A stretch of DNA of 64,000 nt from Paracoccus cavernae (GCA_030410095.1 JAUFRC010000001.1:2713501-2777500); one strand, 5' to 3'. Shown: positions 9,633 to 20,561, numbered from the stretch's first letter. Notes: generated by a model not told the origin, from the sequence alone. Numbers and translations are program-made.

Positions 9633-10245
9633 GGAAGCTGACCGAGAAAAAGCTGCTTGTCGCCACGCATAACGCCGGCAAGCTGGAAGAAATCCGCGCC
9701 ATGATGGCCCCCTTCGGGATCGAGGTCACCTCGGCCGGCGAGATGGGTCTGGCAGAGCCCGACGAGACCGAAACGACCTTTATCGGCAACGCCCGCATCA
9801 AGGCGCGCGCCGCGATGGAGGCCACGGGTCTGGTGGTTCTCGCCGACGACAGCGGCATCACCATCGACGGTCTGGACGGCGCGCCGGGGTTTATACCGCC
9901 GATTGGGCCGAGACCCCGAACGGCCGCGACTTCGACATGGCGATGGCGCGGGCATGGAACGAGCTCGAGGCCGCGAATGTGCCCGAGCCGCGCACAGCGC
10001 AATTCCGTGCGACCCTGATCCTGATGTGGCCTGATGGTCACGAAGAGATTTTCGAGGGCATCGCCCCCGGCCGCCTCGTCTGGCCGACGCGCGGGCCGCA
10101 TGGGCACGGCTATGACCCGATGTTCGTCCCCGACGGGCAAGAGGGCGGGCAAAGCCTGACCTTCGCCGAAATGGACCCCGCCGAGAAAAACCGCATCAGC
10201 CACCGTGCCGATGCTTTCCGCAAGCTGGAGGCGGCCTTTGCTTAA
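9629..10245 (+). CDS. rdgB: RdgB (HAM1) dITP/XTP pyrophosphatase, one frame break
   Basis: RdgB hydrolyses dITP, ITP and XTP to monophosphates, keeping deaminated purines out of nucleic acids. The N-terminal '[12 protein letters not shown]' and '[18 protein letters not shown]' and the C-terminal '[12 protein letters not shown]' and '[10 protein letters not shown]' are diagnostic. The frame breaks near 9893 at a G-run of four that should be five. The reconstructed protein is 205 residues. The start ATG overlaps the rph TGA. Confidence 0.92.
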
Positions 10246-10612
10246 AATCTCGGGCGGTTCCGCCTTCGAGGCGGCTTTGGGTTACAGCCGAGCGGTCGTC
10301 AAAGGCCCGTGGTGCTTTGTTTCGGGCGTCACCGGCTATGATTACGCCACGATGACCATGCCCGATGCTGCCGCCGATCAGGCGCGCAACTGTTTCGTGA
10401 CGATCATCGCCGCCCTGACCAAGGGCGGCTTTGCGCTGTCGGATGTGGTGCGCGTTCAATACAGCGTGACCGATGCCGCTCTGGTGGATGAAATCGCGCC
10501 GGTGCTTGGCCATTATATGGGGGATATCCGTCCCGCCGCGACGATGGTCATCTGCGGGCTGATCAAGCCCGAGATGAAGGTCGAAATCGAAGTCACCGCC
10601 CTGAAAGAGTAA
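10238..10612 (+). CDS. RidA/YjgF family protein
   Basis: This is a RidA-fold protein of about 124 residues. Blocks such as 'VSGVTGYDY', 'QARNCFVTIIAALTKGGF' and 'ATMVICGLIKPEMKVEIEV' fit the family, which deaminates reactive enamine/imine intermediates of PLP enzymes. TTG 10238 is the likely start because GGAGG sits six bases upstream; an upstream in-frame ATG at 10205 would overlap rdgB by 41 bp. A hairpin (10611-10628) follows directly after the stop. Confidence 0.8.
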   Translation: MLKISGGSAFEAALGYSRAVVKGPWCFVSGVTGYDYATMTMPDAAADQARNCFVTIIAALTKGGFALSDVVRVQYSVTDAALVDEIAPVLGHYMGDIRPAATMVICGLIKPEMKVEIEVTALKE

Positions 10613-10628
10613 CGGCCCCTTGGCCGTT

Positions 10629-10652
10629 CACAGCCATAAGCACAGCCATAAG
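10629..10652 (+). repeat. 12-bp tandem duplication upstream of hemW
   Basis: CACAGCCATAAG occurs twice head to tail (10629-10640 and 10641-10652), ending two bases before the hemW ATG. It fills the position where a ribosome site is expected and contains no good Shine-Dalgarno sequence. A hairpin AACGGCC-CCTT-GGCCGTT (10611-10628) lies just before it. Confidence 0.8.
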
Positions 10653-10654
10653 CC

Positions 10655-11839
10655 ATGTCCCAATCCGCCCCTCCACCGACCTTGTCGCCGACGATTGGCG
10701 CGCAGGCGGATTCGGCCTTTACGTCCATTGGCCGTTCTGTGCTTCGAAATGCCCCTATTGCGACTTCAACAGCCATGTCGCGGCCAGTATCGACCAGCGC
10801 CGTTGGGCCGATGCCTATCGCCGCGATCTGGCGCGGACGGGGGCGCAGTCCGAGGGCGGGTGCTCAATTCGATCTTCTTCGGTGGCGGCACGCCGTCCCT
10901 GATGGAGCCAGAGACCGTCGCCGCCGTGATCGAGGCCGCGCGCAGTCATTGGCAATTCGCCAACGACATCGAGATCACCTTGGAAGCCAACCCCACCTCG
11001 GTCGAGATGGGGCGGTTTCGCGGTTTTGCCGATGCGGGCGTCAACCGGCTCTCGATGGGGGTGCAGGCGCTCAATGATGCGGATCTCGCGAAACTGGGCC
11101 GGATGCATTCCGTTGCCGAAGCCCGCGCCGCTTTCGACATTGCCCGCGCCTGTTTCGACCGCATCAGTTTCGACCTGATCTATGCCCGCCAAGACCAGAG
11201 CCGCGAGGATTGGCGGCGCGAGCTGTCCGAGGCGCTGTCGATGGCGGCCGATCACCTCTCGCTCTACCAGCTCACCATCGAGCCGGGCACGGCCTTTGGC
11301 GCGCGTCACGCGAAAGGCGGGCTGAAGGGCCTGCCCGATGACGATAATGCCGCCGATATGTATCTGGAAACGCAAGATATTTGCGCCGCAGCCGGTATGC
11401 CCGCCTATGAGGTGTCGAACCATGCCGCGAAGGGCGCCGAAAGCCGTCACAACCTGATTTACTGGCGTCAGGGCGATTGGGCGGCGGTCGGGCCGGGGCG
11501 CACGGCCGCATGACGCTTGGCGGCACGCGCTACGCGACCGAGGCCCACCGCGCTCCGGGCGAATGGCTGGCGGCGGTCGACAGCCACGGCCACGGCGAAA
11601 GCCTGCGCGAGGCCCTGCCGCTTGATGATCGTGCGCTGGAATATCTGCTGATGTCGATGCGTCTGTCCGAAGGGATGGAGATCGCGCGTTACGAGGCCCT
11701 TGCCGGAAGCGCTCTGCCCGAAGGGCGGGTCGCGGATCTGTTGCAATTGGGCCTTATCGAAGTGGCGCAGGGCAGGGTCCGCGCCACAGATCAGGGGCGC
11801 CCCGTGCTCAACGGCATTTTGCGCGAATTGGCGGCCTGA
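10655..11839 (+). CDS. hemW: HemW-like radical SAM heme chaperone, three frame breaks
   Basis: The reconstructed 395-residue protein carries the radical SAM cluster motif 'CASKCPYC' (C-x3-C-x2-C) about 30 residues in. It also has 'SIFFGGGTPSL', 'EANPTSVE' and 'GVNRLSMGVQAL', and a HemW C-terminal domain. HemW binds heme and [4Fe-4S] and is thought to hand heme to client proteins; it used to be annotated as HemN-like coproporphyrinogen oxidase. The frame breaks near 10692, 10866 and 11497, each one base missing in a C- or G-run. The rph-rdgB-hemW order is typical of alphaproteobacteria. Confidence 0.88.
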
Positions 11840-11841
11840 AC

Positions 11842-12195
11842 ATGCGGATCATCTGGCTGGGCATTGGATGGATGGCGCTGATCCTTGGCGGGATCGGGGC
11901 GGTTTTGCCGATCATGCCGACCGTGCCCTTCCTGCTGGTGGCGGTCTGGGCATTCTCGCGCTCGTCGCATGCGATCCGCGACCGCATTCTGGCGCATCCG
12001 ACCTTCGGCCCTTCGATCCGCGCGTGGCAGGATCGCGGCGTTATCGGGCGTTCCGCGAAATTCTGGGCGATCCTCGCCATGAGCTGCGGCGTCGTCTGGT
12101 CGGTGGTGCTGAAACTGCCGCTGGTGCTGATCGGCGTACAGGTCTGCATCTGCCTGGCCATCGCGCTTTTCCTGATCACCCGTCCCGAAAGCTGA
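11842..12195 (+). CDS. YbaN/DUF454 family inner-membrane protein
   Basis: This is a 117-residue protein with an N-terminal hydrophobic segment (about residues 3-38), a short cytoplasmic loop with 'ILAHPTFGPSIRAW', and two further membrane segments. The glycine-rich 'LGGIGAVLPIMPTVPFLL' is characteristic of the YbaN (DUF454) family, whose function is unknown. The start lies 2 bp after the hemW stop, so it is probably translated from the same message. The frame is intact. Confidence 0.85.
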   Translation: MRIIWLGIGWMALILGGIGAVLPIMPTVPFLLVAVWAFSRSSHAIRDRILAHPTFGPSIRAWQDRGVIGRSAKFWAILAMSCGVVWSVVLKLPLVLIGVQVCICLAIALFLITRPES

Positions 12196-12332
12196 ACGGG
12201 CCGACGGGGCGCCTGCAAGGCCCCTGATTTTCGGGAACATTCTCAAGACATAACATGTTATTCTGACTGGACCTCGGCCGCCCGAGCGTCGCGCCTCCGC
12301 GCGTTCGCATAAGGTCGCCCCAGCAGGAGAGA

Positions 12333-13114
12333 ATGATGCTGCGCACTCTGGTTTCCGCTTTGACCCTTTCGCTTCTGGCCGCCGCGCCTCCATGGCCGAG
12401 ACCATCCGCGTCGGCATGTCGGGCGGCTATTTCCCCTTCACCTTCGTGCGTGCCGACAAGCTGCAGGGCTTCGAGGTGGATTTCCTCGAGGCGATTGCCG
12501 CAGAGACCGGCGACGATGTCGAATTCGTCACCATGTCCTTTTCCGGCCTGATCGGCGCTCTGGAATCGGGGCGCATCGATACCGTCGCCAACCAGATCAC
12601 CATCACCCCCGAGCGGCAGGAGAAATTCGATTTCACCCAGCCCTATGTCTATGACGGGGCACAGGTTGTCGTGCAGAAGGGCAATCCCAAAGGCATCGCC
12701 GGCCCGCAGGACCTGTCGGGCAAGACCGTTGCGGTCAACCTCGGCTCGAATTTCGAGGAACTGCTGCGCGCGCTTCCCAATGCCGCCGATATCGACATCA
12801 AAACCTACGAGACCAATTTCGAACAGGATGTCGCCCTTGGCCGCGTCGATGCTTTCGTGATGGACCGCGTGTCTACCGCGCAGGTGATCGCGAAAAGCCC
12901 CTTGCCGCTGGAACAGGCGGGCGCGCCCTTCGACGAGATCCAGAACGCGCTGCCCTTCCGCAAGGATGCGGCTGGCGAGGCAATGCGCGCCAAGGTCGAT
13001 GCCGCGATCACCAAGCTCAAGGAAAACGGCAAGCTGGCCGAGATCTCGCAAAAATGGCTCGAGCAGGATGTGACCAAGCCCTTGGCCGAAACCGCAGCCA
13101 CGCCCGCGCCGTAA
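12333..13114 (+). CDS. Polar amino-acid ABC transporter, periplasmic binding protein; one frame break
   Basis: The reconstructed 260-residue protein has an N-terminal signal peptide and then the family 3 solute-binding fold: 'GYFPFTFVRADKLQGFEVDF', 'GLIGALESGRIDTVANQITI' and 'FTQPYVYDGAQVVV'. It resembles cystine/polar amino-acid binders. The frame breaks at about 12389 inside the signal peptide (a C-run one base short). The two downstream genes are its permease and ATPase. The substrate is not determined; cystine or glutamine/arginine are candidates. Confidence 0.85.
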
Positions 13115-13115
13115 C

Positions 13116-13787
13116 ATGGCGCTTGATACCGCCTATATGGCCGAAATCCTGCCGGTGATCCTTGGCTATGTGCCAAGGACGCTGGCGATGGCCGGTGCCG
13201 CGATGGTGGGATCGCTGATCCTGTCGGTGCTGCTTGCCATCGTGCGGGTGCTCAAGGTGCCGGTACTCGACTGGCTGGTTGCGCTCTACATCAGCTTTTT
13301 CCGCGGCACGCCGCTGCTGGTCCAGCTGTTCCTGTTCTACTTCGGCCTGCCGCAGCTTGTCGCCGAGCTGAAGGCGATCACCGGCATGCAGGCGGCGATC
13401 TTCGGGCTGATGCTGCATTTCGCGGCCTATATGGCGGAATCGATCCGCGGCGCGATCCTCGGCATCGACCGCAGCCAATGGGAGGCGGCGGAATCGCTCG
13501 GCATGACGCGGGGAAGGATGCTGATGCGCATCATCCTGCCGCAAGCCAGCCGGATCGCCGCGCCGACCCTGCTGAATTACTTCATCGACATGATCAAATC
13601 GACCTCGCTCGCCTTCACGCTCGGCGTGACCGAGATGATGGGCGCGGCGCAGAAAGAGGCGGCGGGAAGCTTTCTCTATCTCGAATCCTATCTCGTGGTG
13701 GCGCTGCTTTACTGGGCCATCGTCGAGGCGCTCTCGTTCCTCCAAAGGCTGTTCGAGCGGCGTATGCAGAAGGCGTTCCAGCGATGA
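13116..13787 (+). CDS. Polar amino-acid ABC transporter permease
   Basis: This is a 223-residue HisMQ-type permease with about five membrane helices. It has the family block 'FFRGTPLLVQLFLFYFGLP' and the cytoplasmic EAA loop 'EAAESLGMTRGRMLMRIILPQA', which docks the ATPase. It begins 2 bp after the binding-protein gene, and its stop overlaps the ATPase start (ATGA). The frame is intact. Confidence 0.92.
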   Translation: MALDTAYMAEILPVILGYVPRTLAMAGAAMVGSLILSVLLAIVRVLKVPVLDWLVALYISFFRGTPLLVQLFLFYFGLPQLVAELKAITGMQAAIFGLMLHFAAYMAESIRGAILGIDRSQWEAAESLGMTRGRMLMRIILPQASRIAAPTLLNYFIDMIKSTSLAFTLGVTEMMGAAQKEAAGSFLYLESYLVVALLYWAIVEALSFLQRLFERRMQKAFQR

Positions 13788-14531
13788 GCGACAAAGACGG
13801 TGTGTCGATTGCGGGGCTGCGCAAAAGCTTTGGCGCGCTGACGGTTCTGGACGGGATCGACCTTAGCCTGCAGTCCGGCGAAAGGGTGGCGATCATCGGG
13901 CCTTCGGGGACCGGCAAGTCGACGCTGCTGCGCTGTCTGAACTTTCTCGACCGGCCGGATGCGGGAATGATCCGCATCGGGGACCTCTCGGTCGATGCCG
14001 CGCGTGCCGGACGCGCCGAGATTCTGGCCCTGCGGCGGCGCACCAGCTTTGTCTTTCAAAACTATGCGCTTTTCGCAAACAAGACTGCGCGCGAGAACCT
14101 GACCGAAGGGCTGATCAGCGTCCGCGGCCTGTCCAAGCCCGAGGCCAATGCCCGCGCCGACGAGATCCTTGCCCGCATCGGTCTGGCCGATAAAGCGGGC
14201 AGCTATCCCGCCGCTTTGTCGGGGGCCAGCAGCAGCGCGTGGGTATCGGGCGGGCGATGGCGATGGGCTCGGAGCTGATGCTCTTCGACGAGCCGACCTC
14301 GGCGCTCGATCCCGAATGGGTGGGCGAGGTGCTCGACCTGATCCGCACCATCGCCGACGGCCGCCAGACGATGCTGATCGTCACCCACGAGATGCAGTTC
14401 GCCCGCGAAATCGCCGACCGCATTGTTTTCATGGAGGGCGGACGCATCGTCGAACAGGGCCCGCCCGCGCAGGTTTTCGACGCGCCGCAAGACCCCGGAC
14501 CCGCGAATTCCTGCGGCGTGTGTCGGCATAG
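13784..14531 (+). CDS. Polar amino-acid ABC transporter ATPase, two frame breaks
   Basis: The reconstructed 249-residue ATPase has Walker A 'GPSGTGKST', Q-loop 'FVFQNYALF', a signature that becomes 'LSGGQQQRVGIGRAMA' once a missing G near 14225 is restored, and Walker B 'LMLFDEPTSALDPE'. A second break near 14500 (C-run) restores the usual end 'RTREFLRRVSA' with TAG at 14529-14531. It energises the importer encoded upstream. Confidence 0.9.
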
Positions 14532-14620
14532 GCTTGCAGGGTACAACCTTTTGACCACTTGCGCCGAGGGGGCGCAGGCGTGATTTTGCAGGCATATTTA
14601 GTCCAATCGGAGGATGGACC

Positions 14621-15203
14621 ATGGTTGATACGTCTGGCGTGAAAATTCACCCTGCAGTCGATAACGGCATCAAGCCGACCAAAGCCGGTTTCGGCGGTGG
14701 CGAACTGCATTGCAAATGCGCCTCGAATCCGGTGCGCGTGACTGTTGCATCGCAGACCGCGCATAACCACGTTTGCGGTTGCACCAAGTGCTGGAAACCC
14801 GAAGGCGCCGTCTTCTCGCAGATCGCGGTTGTCGGCCGTGATGCGGTTACCGTCACCTCGGGCGCCGACCGTCTGGAGATCGTCAACAAGGACGCTCCGA
14901 TCCAGCGCCACAAATGCTCCGCTTGCGGCGTGCACATGTACGGCCGCATCGAGAACAAGGAACATCCGTTCTACGGTCTCGACTTCGTTCACACCGAGCT
15001 GTCGGACACCGACGGCTGGTCCGCCCGGAATTCGCGGCATTCGTGAGCTCGATCATCGATCGGGCGTTGATCCGAGCCGTATGGACGCGATCCGCGCCCG
15101 TCTGCGCGAGCTGGGCCTCGAGCCCTACGACGCGCTTTCGCCGCCGCTCATGGATGCGATCGCAACCCATATCGCGAAAAAATCGGGTGCCCTTCCGGCT
15201 TAA
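14621..15203 (+). CDS. gfa: Gfa glutathione-dependent formaldehyde-activating enzyme, two frame breaks
   Basis: Gfa speeds condensation of formaldehyde and glutathione to S-hydroxymethylglutathione. The reconstructed protein is 194 residues with the zinc-binding CENP-V/GFA fold: 'CKC' near residue 32, 'CGCTKCW' near residue 53 and '[12 protein letters not shown]' near residue 97. The frame breaks near 15029 and 15062 by one missing base each. It lies directly upstream of flhA, its metabolic successor, as in Paracoccus. Confidence 0.93.
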
Positions 15204-15317
15204 TGCCGGTTCGGATAACTTGACTGTCAGAGGGGCCGGGAAACTGGCCCCCGATGCAATGAAGACCAAGACGCCAGCGGGTCCCTTGGCCCGCACTATC
15301 AAGGAGAGCCCCAAATG

Positions 15318-16444
<1,127 letters not shown>

Positions 16445-16468
16445 TCGCTAAGCACTGCTTAGGTAAAA

Positions 16469-16500
16469 GACGGCGGGGACGGGGAACCGCTCCCGCCGTC
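16469..16500 (+). terminator. Hairpin after flhA
   Basis: GACGGCGGG (16469-16477) pairs with CCCGCCGTC (16492-16500). No T-run follows, and the next gene starts 19 bp later, so it may act as an mRNA 3' stabiliser or partial terminator. Confidence 0.5.
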
Positions 16501-16519
16501 AACATGAAAGGGACCGATC

Positions 16520-17161
16520 ATGGCGAAGCATTTCGTTTTGGACGATGACGACGATGATGATGACGATGACGCGCCTCGTCAGGATGCGCCCAAGGAAGAG
16601 GGCCTCGGCCTTCCCGAAGGCGACAAGATCGGCAAACTCTACTTCAAGTCGCGCACGGTAATCGTTGCGGGCCAGATCAACGACAAGCTGGCTCAGCGCA
16701 CGGTTGCCCATCTTCTGGCCCTGGCCGAAGACAGCGACAAGCCGATCAACATGCTGATTTCCTCGCCCGGCGGGCATGTCGAATCGGGGGACATGATCCA
16801 TGACGTGATCAAGTTCATCCGTCCGACCGTGCGCACGATCGGTTCGGGTTGGGTCGCTTCGGCCGGCGCGCTGATCTTTGTCGCCGCGAAGAAGGAAAAC
16901 CGTTTCTGTCTGCCGAACACGCGCTTCCTGATCCACCAGCCCTCGGGCGGGATCGGCGGTACCTCGTCGGACATGATGATCCAGGCAGAGCAGGTCCGCA
17001 TCATGCGCGACCGCCTGAACCACATCTTTGCCGATGCCACCGGCCAGCCGGTCGAGCGCATCGAGAAAGACACCCAGCGCGACTTCTGGCTGAATACGCA
17101 AGAGGCGCTGGACTACGGTCTTCTGGGCCAAGTCATCACCTCGGCGGATGAGCTGAAATGA
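16520..17161 (+). CDS. ClpP-family serine protease with N-terminal poly-aspartate tract
   Basis: This 213-residue ClpP-fold protein begins with ten consecutive Asp residues (8-17), encoded by a GAC/GAT run at 16541-16570. The core has 'SSPGGHVESGDMIHD', the candidate nucleophile Ser114 in 'GWVASAGA' (most ClpPs have ASMGA here), His139 in 'FLIHQPSGG' and a candidate Asp184 in 'IEKDTQRDFW'. The triad looks complete, so activity is likely. It is not beside clpX; it sits between flhA and fghA, and its stop overlaps the following GNAT gene. Its unfoldase partner and substrates are unknown. Confidence 0.85.
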   Translation: MAKHFVLDDDDDDDDDDAPRQDAPKEEGLGLPEGDKIGKLYFKSRTVIVAGQINDKLAQRTVAHLLALAEDSDKPINMLISSPGGHVESGDMIHDVIKFIRPTVRTIGSGWVASAGALIFVAAKKENRFCLPNTRFLIHQPSGGIGGTSSDMMIQAEQVRIMRDRLNHIFADATGQPVERIEKDTQRDFWLNTQEALDYGLLGQVITSADELK

Positions 17162-17679
17162 CCACGAATAGCCGGGGCGTAGCGATACGCCCCGCCTTGC
17201 CGTCCGATCACGACGTGATCTGGAGCATTCTCGAGCCGGTCTATCGCGCCGGCGAAACCTATTGCATCCCGCGGGACATTTCGCGCGATGAGGCTTTGGC
17301 GGATTGGTTTGTCGAGCCCTTCACCGCCTTCGTCGCCGAGATCGACGGCGAGATTCTCGGCATCAGCCATGTCGGCCGCAACCGGCCCGGTCCGGCTTCC
17401 CATGTCGCCAATGCCAGCTTTGCAACCGCACCCGCCGCGCGCGGACGCGGGATCGCGCGCGCTTTGGTCGAACATGCCAAGGATTGGGCGCGCGGGCAGG
17501 GCTTTCGCGCGATGCAGTTCAACTTCGTCGTGTCGAGCAACGCGGATGCCGTCCATTTGTGGCAGAAAGCCGGTTTTGCCATTGTCGGCAGGCTGCCTGC
17601 AGCATTCGATCACCCCACACATGGCTATGTCGATGCATTGGTCATGTTCCAGGATTTGACGAAAGGAGAGCAGGGATGA
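17158..17679 (+). CDS. GNAT family N-acetyltransferase
   Basis: This 173-residue GNAT protein has the acetyl-CoA-binding motif A 'ARGRGIARALVEHAKDWARG' and the block 'NFVVSSNADAVHLWQKAGF' followed by 'VGRLPAAF', typical of the PhnO/YhbS-like small-molecule acetyltransferases. It overlaps the upstream ClpP-like gene and the downstream fghA gene (ATGA at both ends), so it is translationally coupled within the formaldehyde locus. The substrate is not deducible. Confidence 0.88.
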   Translation: MTTNSRGVAIRPALPSDHDVIWSILEPVYRAGETYCIPRDISRDEALADWFVEPFTAFVAEIDGEILGISHVGRNRPGPASHVANASFATAPAARGRGIARALVEHAKDWARGQGFRAMQFNFVVSSNADAVHLWQKAGFAIVGRLPAAFDHPTHGYVDALVMFQDLTKGEQG

Positions 17680-18510
17680 CGCTCACTTACGAAACTTTGT
17701 CCGAGAACCGCAGCTTCGGCGGGACTCAAGGCGTCTACAAGCACAAGTCGCAAGCGACCGGCACCGACATGACCTTTGCGGTCTACCTGCCTCCGGCGGC
17801 CGAATTCGGCAAGGTTCCGGTGCTGTGGTTCCTTGGCGGCCTGACCACCACCCACGAGAATGCGATGACCAAAGCGGGCGCGCAGGAATGGGCTTCGGAA
17901 TATGGTCTGGCGCTGATCTTCTGCGATACCTCGCCGCGCGGCGAAGGCGTGCCGAACGACGAGGCCTATGACCTCGGCCAAGGCGCGGGCTTCTATGTCG
18001 ATGCGACCGAAGCGCCGTGGAGCACGCATTTCAAGATGTGGCACTATGTGGCGCACGAGCTGCCCGAGCTGGTCTTCAACAATTTCCCGCTCGACCGCGA
18101 CGCGCAGGGCATCACCGGCCATTCGATGGGCGGCCACGGCGCGCTCACCCTCGCGATGACCTATCCCGAGACCTACAAATCGGTTTCGGCCTTCGCGCCG
18201 ATCGCCAACCCGAGCCAGTCCGACTGGGGCCGCAAGCAGTTCACCGCCTATCTCGGCGCGGACGATCGAAATGGCAGGCCCATGATCGACCGTTCTGATG
18301 CGCGAGCGCGGCTATCCGGGCGAAGTGCTGGTCGATCAGGGCGGCAAGGACCAGTTCCTCGACCTGCTGAAGCCGGAAACGTTGGCCCACGCCATGATGG
18401 AGCGTCGCCAGCCCGGCGTTTTCCGCATGCAGCCCGGCTACGACCACAGCTATTTCTTCGTCCAGACCTTCATGCCCGAGCACATCCGCTGGCACGCTGA
18501 ACGTCTGTAA
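17676..18510 (+). CDS. fghA: S-formylglutathione hydrolase, two frame breaks
   Basis: FghA hydrolyses S-formylglutathione to formate and glutathione, completing formaldehyde oxidation. The reconstructed 278-residue esterase-D protein has 'LGGLTTTHENAM', the nucleophile elbow 'GHSMGGHGAL' and the C-terminal 'GYDHSYFFVQTFM' carrying the catalytic His. Two breaks close together (about 18262 and 18283) each lack one base; restoring them gives the family spacing. The start overlaps the GNAT stop. A terminator follows. Confidence 0.93.
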
Positions 18511-18517
18511 AATATCA

Positions 18518-18540
18518 TTCCCCCGGTAAAATCGGGGGAA
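18518..18540 (+). terminator. Terminator-like hairpin between fghA and xoxF
   Basis: TTCCCCCG (18518-18525) and CGGGGGAA (18533-18540) form a perfect 8-bp stem with a 7-nt loop, seven bases after the fghA stop. It separates the formaldehyde operon from the xox transcript. Confidence 0.65.
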
Positions 18541-18605
18541 GTTCCTGCGACGAAATGCCGATTTTCCCTAATACTTTCAGCTTATGCTACGCCCGCATTG
18601 ATTGA

Positions 18606-18619
18606 CGCAAAGCGTTGCG
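18606..18619. promoter_or_regulatory. Short inverted repeat in the xoxF promoter region
   Basis: CGCAA-AGCG-TTGCG lies about 70 bp before the xoxF start in a 176-bp spacer that must hold the xox promoter. A response-regulator or other activator site is expected in this spacer, but I cannot match it to a known consensus. The ribosome site GAGGGAGGAAG precedes ATG 18687. Confidence 0.3.
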
Positions 18620-18686
18620 GGGCCAATCCTCTCAACAAGTTGATGGTCCGGTGTGATGCCGCGCTGTCAGACTGAGGGAGGAAGTC

Positions 18687-20498
18687 ATGAAAACACTACT
18701 CAAAGGCGCATCCGTCGCCCTGCTGATGTCTGGGACCGCAGCATTCGCGAACGACAGCGTGATGGCGGAAATCGCCAAGCCGGAACAATGGGCTATCCAG
18801 ACCGGCGATTATGCGAACACCCGCTATTCGACGCTGGACCAGATCAACAAGGACAACGTGCAGGACCTGCGCGTCGCCTGGACCTTCTCTACCGGCGTGC
18901 TGCGCGGTCACGAGGGCTCGCCGCTGGTGATCGGCGACATCATGTATGTCCATACGCCGTTCCCCAACAACATCATCGCGCTCGACCTGAACAACGACGG
19001 CAAGATCCTGTGGCGCTACGAGCCGCAGCAGGACCCGAACGTCATTGCCGTGATGTGCTGTGACACCGTTTACCGCGGCCTGTCCTATGCCGACGGCATG
19101 ATCCTGACCCACCAAGCCGACACCACGCTGACCGCGCTCGATGCGAAAACCGGCGAAGTGAAATGGTCGATCAAGACCGGCGATCCGGCCATCGGCGAGA
19201 CCAACACCGCGACCGTTCTTCCGGTCAAGGACAAGGTCATCGTCGGCGTCTCGGGCGGTGAATACGGCGTCCGCGGCCGCGTGACCGCCTATAACCTCAA
19301 AGACGGCTCGGAAGCGTGGAAGGCCTATTCGACCGGCCCCGACGCGGAAATGCTCGTCGATCCGGAAAAGACCACCCATCTGGGCAAGCCGATCGGCGCC
19401 GACAGCTCGCTCAACAGCTGGGAAGGCGACCAGTGGAAGATCGGCGGCGGCACCACCTGGGGCTGGTTCTCGTATGATCCGGACCTGAACCTGATGTATT
19501 ACGGCACCGGCAACCCGTCGACGTGGAACCCGTCGCAGCGTCCGGGCGACAACAAATGGTCGATGACCATCATGGCCCGCGATGTCGATACCGGCATGGC
19601 CAAGTGGTTCTACCAGATGACGCCCCATGACGAATGGGACTTTGACGGCGTCAACGAGATGATCCTGACCAACCAGCAGATCGACGGCACCGACCGCAAG
19701 CTGCTGACCCACTTCGACCGGAACGGTTTCGGCTATACGATGGACCGCGAAAGCGGCGAATTGCTGGTCGCGAAGAAGTTCGATCCGGCCGTCAACTGGG
19801 CGACCGAGGTCAATATGGACCCCGCGTCCGACCAATACGGCCGTCCGCAGGTCGTGGCCGAATACTCGACCGCGCAGAACGGCGAAGACGAGAACACCAC
19901 CGGCGTCTGTCCGGCGGCTCTCGGCTCGAAAGACCAGCAGCCGGCGGCCTTCTCGCCCAAGACCAACACCTTCTATGTGCCGACCAACCACGTCTGCATG
20001 GACTACGAGCCCTTCCGCGTGGCCTATACCGCCGGTCAGCCCTATGTCGGTGCGACGCTCTCGATGTTCCCGGCCCCCAACAGCCATGGCGGCATGGGTA
20101 ACTTCATCGCTTGGGACAACGTCAAGGGCGAGATCAAATGGTCGCTGCCCGAGCAGTTCTCGGTGTGGTCGGGTGCTCTGGCAACCGCAGGCGACATCGT
20201 CTTCTACGGCACGCTGGAAGGTTATCTGAAGGCGGTCGACGCCGAGACGGGCAAAGAGCTTTACAAGTTCAAAACCGCTTCGGGCATCATCGGCAACGTC
20301 ATGACCTACGAGCACGGCGGCAAGCAGTACATCGGCATTCTGTCGGGTATCGGCGGCTGGGCAGGGATCGGCCTTGCGGCTGGTCTGACCAACCCGAACG
20401 AAGGTTTGGGCGCGGTCGGCGGTTATGCGGCGCTGTCCGATTATACCGAGCTTGGCGGCCAGCTGACGGTGTTCGAGCTTCCGGGTACCCCCGGCTAA
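18687..20498 (+). CDS. xoxF: XoxF lanthanide-dependent PQQ methanol dehydrogenase
   Basis: This 603-residue periplasmic quinoprotein oxidises methanol (and probably formaldehyde), passing electrons to XoxG. A signal peptide (residues 1-21, cut after AFA) is followed by an eight-bladed propeller. It has the vicinal disulfide Cys124-Cys125 in 'AVMCCD', a metal ligand Glu192 in 'SGGEYGVRG', Asn276 in 'GTGNPSTW' and the catalytic Asp318 in '[10 protein letters not shown]'. Asp320, two residues on, is the extra carboxylate that marks lanthanide-type XoxF; calcium-type MxaF has Ala there. The frame is intact. An intercistronic hairpin separates it from xoxG. Confidence 0.97.
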   Translation: MKTLLKGASVALLMSGTAAFANDSVMAEIAKPEQWAIQTGDYANTRYSTLDQINKDNVQDLRVAWTFSTGVLRGHEGSPLVIGDIMYVHTPFPNNIIALDLNNDGKILWRYEPQQDPNVIAVMCCDTVYRGLSYADGMILTHQADTTLTALDAKTGEVKWSIKTGDPAIGETNTATVLPVKDKVIVGVSGGEYGVRGRVTAYNLKDGSEAWKAYSTGPDAEMLVDPEKTTHLGKPIGADSSLNSWEGDQWKIGGGTTWGWFSYDPDLNLMYYGTGNPSTWNPSQRPGDNKWSMTIMARDVDTGMAKWFYQMTPHDEWDFDGVNEMILTNQQIDGTDRKLLTHFDRNGFGYTMDRESGELLVAKKFDPAVNWATEVNMDPASDQYGRPQVVAEYSTAQNGEDENTTGVCPAALGSKDQQPAAFSPKTNTFYVPTNHVCMDYEPFRVAYTAGQPYVGATLSMFPAPNSHGGMGNFIAWDNVKGEIKWSLPEQFSVWSGALATAGDIVFYGTLEGYLKAVDAETGKELYKFKTASGIIGNVMTYEHGGKQYIGILSGIGGWAGIGLAAGLTNPNEGLGAVGGYAALSDYTELGGQLTVFELPGTPG

Positions 20499-20561
20499 GT
20501 CCTTCGGGGAAAAAGACATCATACTTTAGTTCCGAAATCTGAATCGTGAACTGTTCTCAGG

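Noticed and set aside
14560..14576. TGCGCC/GGCGCA hairpin after the amino-acid ABC ATPase as a terminator
   Set aside because: The stem is only 6 bp with a loop of 5 and no T-run close behind it, too weak to list.
18696..20522. A 608-codon open frame on the minus strand opposite xoxF
   Set aside because: It is the antisense shadow of a GC-rich gene. It has no recognisable protein motifs, and the plus strand encodes a clear XoxF.
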